Origin: Teratosphaeria epicoccoides
Taxonomy: Eukaryota; Ascomycota; Dothideomycetes; Mycosphaerellales; Teratosphaeriaceae
Assembly (NCBI GenBank): GCA_021401465.1
Contig: JADDMT010000022.1
Span: 124,001 to 188,000 of the forward strand
Reading direction: 5' to 3'
DNA length: 64,000 nucleotides
Under the pieces are notes generated by a model. That model saw nothing but the letters and a program-made list of their open reading frames with translations, was not told the DNA's origin and searched no databases. Shown piece after piece: positions 59,941 to 64,000 of the stretch. Every line of letters begins with the position of its first letter. Position 1 is the first letter of the stretch. The translations under genes and the position numbers were made by a program.

Positions 59941-60068
59941 GCCTTACTAATACGCGGAAGAGAGATGTGTGCAGCCTAGCTGCTAAGGTTGTCAAGACAT
60001 CGTCGACATAAGCAATAATTACAGGCAGAGCAAGTAGTGTCAAACTTAGTCTATAGCATATAAGCTAT
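59941..60068 (-). pseudogene. G2 antisense ORF, 5' fragment (copy 4)
   Basis: Only the first about 42 codons remain (start ATA at 60068), through the PRVSKA region; the remainder was removed by the internal deletion. Confidence 0.7.
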
Positions 60069-60649
60069 TATTAATAAGATAAGTAGTTAATTGATTTTGA
60101 TTGATTGATTAAAGAAGAAGAAGCTCTAGGTTAGACAAGCAGACATAGCGAGGCGCAGGCTAAGCGAGATAGAAGCGAAGTTAATGTTAGTGTTTTAGAA
60201 CAGGATGTTTAGGAAAGTAACAGGGTTTTTATACCCTCTAGTAGCCCCCCTGTTGCCTACTGTAACTGTTAAGCTATAGCTAACTATAAAGGCTTTAAGG
60301 CCTTCTAGGCCTTAAGGACCTAGTAACTTAAACTACATGCGCAGAGTACCTGCCTTTAGTTAACTTACATAGGGACTAAATAATGCAAGAACAGATAACG
60401 CGGCTATTACGCATGTGCACTAACTACACTCATGCTAGCCTACTAGCATGAAAATGTAACGAGGTCTACGCTAGGAGTACGCTCCTACTATTTCAAGTAG
60501 TATGCGTAGAGTATCCGCATACATTCCTACTAGCCCTAAGGTTCTACGACATGTTTCTTCATAGTCACGACTAAATATAGGCTAGCTAAGCTACTTGGCA
60601 AAGCTAGCGCGTATGCTTGCCCTACAATTTTAAAGATTGACTAAGGTAC
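60069..60649 (-). other. G2 copy 4 spacer with TATA box and palindromic insert
   Basis: Matches the spacer of copies 1-3. TATAAAAA is at 60226-60233 (minus). An extra block of about 45 bp at about 60275-60320, absent from the sister copies, contains the near-perfect palindrome 60293-60317 (CTTTAAGGCCT, TCT, AGGCCTTAAGG). The spacer is cut by the G1 copy C LTR. Confidence 0.6.
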
Positions 60650-61065
60650 TGTCATAAGGGTAGATGCTAATAGCAGGAAGAGGATTAGGTGTTAGACTCG
60701 AAGAGTAGAAAAGAATACTAATAATAGCAATTAACCTTGCAACTAACTATACTTGACAACTACTTGACAAAGTAGAAGACTAAGTACAAAGCTCCTAACT
60801 GCCTAACCTGAAGCCATTACTATATACTAGAGAGGTATGACTGCTATGTTAGTCCTATTACTAGACCTATTAGACCTAGGTCTGTAGATCTGTAGACTAA
60901 CCCTATAGATCTAGGTGTCTATCCTTACGTGACAGATCCTTTCTTCTATGTAGGTCTGTAGATCTGTAGACTAACCCTACAGATCTAGGTGTCTGTCCTT
61001 ACGTAACAGATCCTTTCTTTTATGCGCGTGTTAGGATTTAGGCTATAGTGCTTTAATCTATGATA
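60650..61065 (-). repeat. G1 copy C 3' LTR (416 bp)
   Basis: Starts TGTCATAAGGG on the plus strand and ends TGATA. Two 74-bp units are present (about 60880-61020). It lacks about 10 bp near the inner end compared with copy A. Confidence 0.9.
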
Positions 61066-61256
61066 CTATCCCCCTCCTAGCCTAGCTCGTCCCTAAGCTA
61101 CCTTATTAGTAGCAGGGTTTCTCTTGCCGCTCCCCTCGCGTAGTAATGTCTTCCCTTTCTACGTTACTGCCTTATGTCATTCTTGACACTAACGCCCCTT
61201 TAACGCAGAAACGTAAACGCCACGTAAATCGAATCTATCGCTAGGGCGAAGAAAGC

Positions 61257-61766
61257 ATGAAGTCTTATACTTAGTATTAAGAGCTAAAGTTCGTTTGTTA
61301 CGTCTACATTTCCTCGGGAAAATGCTTGCACTGTTACTTTAGCAACTATTGAAGTTATGACATAAAGGTAACAGAGGTCAAATAGAAAAGGTTAGGTAAT
61401 TAGCGGAAAATACTAATTACTAATCTCGATTATGCGAAGGCTGCTCTTATAGAGGCTTTGCAAAAGATGATAGAGGCATACGTAAAAGAGATGCGTCTCT
61501 AGAAACAGTTAGATGTAGTTAACTATAAGGTCGAGGATAGTCGTACTCTTAAGGAGCCTGAGATTAAAGAAGACAAGGCTAAAGAGTAGGCTCTTTAGCA
61601 GACTAGATTCCTCCTTAATCTAGATCCTTTAGCGGGTCTTACGCTTAGTCCTACAACATAGAGCGTAATAGATAGTTTTGCTAATACGTCGTAATAGGGT
61701 TTCCTAGATAGTGTAGTAGCCGAGCCTGTTAATAGCGTCCTATAGGGGGCTAGTCGTAGTTTATGA
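61257..61766 (+). pseudogene. G1 antisense ORF (copy C), start codon intact
   Basis: ATG at 61257 (context GAAAGCATGAAG), stop TGA at 61764, 510 bp, 169 residues. This is the best-preserved copy: the coiled-coil half has long clean stretches (ITNLDYAKAALIEALQKMIE, later NYKVEDSRTLKEPEIKEDKA). GKCLHCYFSNY remains of the Cys cluster; the first Cys residues are Tyr. The tail reads NLDPLAGLTLSPTT. Its stop overlaps the pol stop (palindrome-like TTATGA against TCATAA on the other strand). Convergent with pol. Confidence 0.75.
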
Positions 61767-64000
61767 GGTTCTTCTTAGGTTCGTTTTCCGCTCGAACCTT
61801 CGTATCTTCTGCTGACAATTTCGTAGGTGTTCTAGGGGTTCCTAGGTATTCTCGGTACTACCGTATCCTTCCCATTTTACTAAGTACTCTTGCTGTCCGC
61901 CTACCTAGTAAGTACTAACAATCTTCTTGATAGTGTACTCTAGTTCTTTGACCTTAGGGTTAAGTAGTAAAGGTTCTGTTTATAGCGTGGCGTTCGGCGC
62001 TACTAGTTCTAGTAGAGAGATATGTGTTACTAACCTCGCTATTAACTAAGCCTCAAGAGGAATAGTTAAGTCACGTAGGGCAATTATTCTTTAGAGAGGT
62101 AACAGTAAACAGGAACGATGTAATCTAAAAGGAACAAAGGTTAAATTCTCATCAATAAGATGATAACATGAGTTAAACGCGTTTAAGCTATAAGGGCATC
62201 TTAGCGTTCCTAAATACATAGGAGACATTAGTATGTAATAGAGCATGTCTCTATTATGCTCTATTAGAAACTATGCTCTAACAGAGATAGTCTCTATTAC
62301 TAAGCTATGTTCTCTGTCTTAGCTCCTATAGAAGCTTCCGAAATAGAGTCGCATTATATGACTTAGAGGGTTTTTTTAGGGGGTTACGGCTATGTCCTGT
62401 AACACCGTTCCGTAATAATATAGAACACAGGGTGTATTCTTATCTGCTCGGGTAGCTGTAATTCAAAATTAACTAGTCCTTTCTTAGCCTTAATCTAGAA
62501 TAGTCCTAGTTTCATAGCGTCTAGTTTTTTACTCGGCTTGTCTAATTTGATATTACAGCAGAGGAGATATACCTTGTCCCCCTCCTTAAGAAATTAGTCC
62601 CTTAATTCTTTTCTGATTTGCGTACTATGCCATGTTCTGCTAATAGAACTACAGGTTAAGTCATGCTTCAGTTTGTAGTTAGCAGAGGTATTCTGCCCGC
62701 CTAAGTGCTACTAGGTTTAGATTACTAGCTAAGATGTCTAGAACGTCTTCTATAGCTAATCCGTACGCCATCTAAAATGGCGAGAATCCTGTCGACTCTG
62801 CTAGCGTACTATTAAATGCAAGTTATACTATTAGCAATAAATCTACCTAGTTATTCTAATCCCTATTAATGTAGGATCGGAGGTACTATTCTAGCGTCTG
62901 ATTTAGACGTTCTGTTTGTCTATCTGTCTAAGGGTAGAAGGAAGTACTAAGTTAGTGCTTGACCTAGAATTGTCTCATTAGGGCTTTCTAGAAGATAGAA
63001 GTAAATACGGACCCTTAGTCCGTAACTACATCTCGTAGCATGCTATGTAATGCTACTACCTACTTAATGAAGACATGTGTAATATCTTCAGTTTTAAAGT
63101 TTTCGTAATACAGAACAAACTTTCTGAACTTAGTAAATTAGTCGACTACTACTATGATTCCATCGAAGAACTTATTAGTAGCGGGTTCTCTTAACTGTAG
63201 TAGTTTAACAATAAAGTCCCTAGCGAGTAATCTCTATGGCTATTAGGGTACCTTTAGCAGTTAAAGTAGCCTATATAGTTTGTAATAGTCATGCTTGCTC
63301 TGTTAGCAAGTTATACATTAACAGACATAGTCCTTAATTGCTTTGCCTATCCTAGGGAAGCAATATTCTTACTAGAGAATTTGCTTCATTTTAGACACTC
63401 CCGGGTATCCTGCCTAAGGAACGTTATGTCAGAGGCGTAGTAGCTCTAAACGTAAGGATGTTAGCACATATACTAGTCCTTAGAAGAGAAGTACTCTGTC
63501 TTCGTCTTCCTAGTTCTCCTGTTTATTAATGTTGTTACAGATAGCGAGTGCGGTTAGATCGTAGACAAGTGTATTCTTCAGGTCGTCCTAGGATTTACTA
63601 GTCTATGCGATAGCCGTAGCCGCAAGTTAGTTGACTCCGAGTATGCTATTGCTATTCTCCTAGAGAATAGCATGTTTCTCCCTCTTTACGCCCTTCATGT
63701 AGTTAGTCTGACGACTAAGTGCATCGGCGCGTGCATTATCGGATCCCTTACGATAGACAATCTTAGAGTTAAAGCTAGAGAGTTCCTTACTCTATCGGAC
63801 TTGTTGTTAATTTAACTCTTTTGTCATAGTAAAGTATCGCAAGTTCTCGTAGTCCGTATAGACCGTAACCTAGGGTTTAGGTCCTTCCAAGTAGACTCGC
63901 TAAGCCTTGTAGGCATCTACTATAGCTAGAAGCTCTTTGTCGTAGACGTTGTAGCGGAGCTTAGGTCTAGACAGCTTCCTCGAGTAATAGGCGACTAGCT
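61761..64000 (-). pseudogene. G1 copy C pol, C-terminal part
   Basis: Minus strand: chromodomain near 61830-61930 (EYLVKWEGYGSTEN), integrase C-terminus and core (62400-63300), zinc-binding segment near 63380-63420, RNase H up to the window end. The stop is at 61763-61761. Trp of KWEGYG is kept here and in copy A but lost in copy B. Upstream gag and RT are outside the window. Confidence 0.88.

Larger units (their letters stand above)
56799..60649 (+). mobile_element. G2 copy 4: internally deleted, interrupted by G1 copy C
   Basis: 5' LTR, gag and part of pol, then a jump at 59940/59941 into the 5' end of the antisense ORF and the spacer. The 3' LTR is cut off because G1 copy C starts at 60650. 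It truncates G4 at 56798. Confidence 0.9.
60650..64000 (-). mobile_element. G1 copy C: 3' part, minus strand, runs off window
   Basis: LTR at 60650-61065, antisense ORF on the plus strand at 61257-61766, then pol on the minus strand to the window end. It interrupts the G2 copy 4 spacer (left flank GGTAC). Confidence 0.92.

Noticed and set aside
1..64000. TAG read as a sense codon (alternative genetic code)
   Set aside because: TAG falls at both Gln and Trp positions, sister copies show CAG, CAA or TGG at the same sites, and His/Cys to Tyr changes accompany it. RIP-type mutation explains all of this.
1..64000. tRNA, rRNA, telomere or intact host genes
   Set aside because: No cloverleaf, rRNA core sequence or telomeric repeat array was recognised, and no long stop-free coding frame exists in the window.

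Overview
The window is a nested pile of transposable elements from a filamentous ascomycete genome (inferred). Almost every coding stretch is broken by C-to-T decay of the repeat-induced point mutation (RIP) type. Gln and Trp codons have become TAG or TAA, His and Cys codons have become Tyr, and CTAG is very common (13 occurrences in the first 480 bases, about 2 expected in random sequence). I see no intact host gene, rRNA, tRNA or CRISPR array. Names below are local labels: G1-G4 are four Ty3/gypsy chromoviruses, all with a chromodomain-like integrase tail; C1 is a Ty1/copia element; P1 is a Plavaka/KDZ-type DNA transposon.

Layout. 1-4117: 3' part of G1 copy A (+). 4118-5426 and 13672-15613: two halves of a minus-strand G3 element, split by full-length G2 copy 1 (5432-13666, minus, TSD ATTAC). 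15614-23782: G2 copy 2 (minus). 23783-33522: P1 region with a Plavaka-like transposase, tandem and inverted repeats, and relics of a SAM-methyltransferase-like gene, a MYND-finger gene and two unknown ORFs. 33523-33600: an LTR-like end. 33601-33827 and 41993-42472: a minus-strand G2 pol fragment (copy 5), split by full-length G2 copy 3 (33828-41992, plus, TSD CTACT). 42473-46880: truncated C1 copia (minus). 46880-47379: non-coding, ending in a second copy of the LTR-like end. 47380-47975 and 55001-56798: minus-strand G4 remnant, split by full-length G1 copy B (47976-55000, plus, TSD AATTG). 56799-60649: G2 copy 4 (plus) with a 3.8-kb internal deletion. 60650-64000: G1 copy C (minus), running off the window.

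How the parts relate. Each retroelement encodes gag, protease, RT, RNase H and integrase in one direction. The striking feature is a second, antisense ORF between the end of pol and the 3' LTR, pointing back toward pol, in three different families. G1 has a 169-residue Cys-cluster plus coiled-coil protein, exactly 510 bp in all three copies, whose stop codon shares a six-base palindrome with the pol stop. G2 has an approximately 500-codon Cys-rich, basic protein with its own TATA box. C1 has an approximately 680-codon Cys-rich protein, also behind a TATA box. This convergent accessory-gene architecture is the most interesting system in the window.
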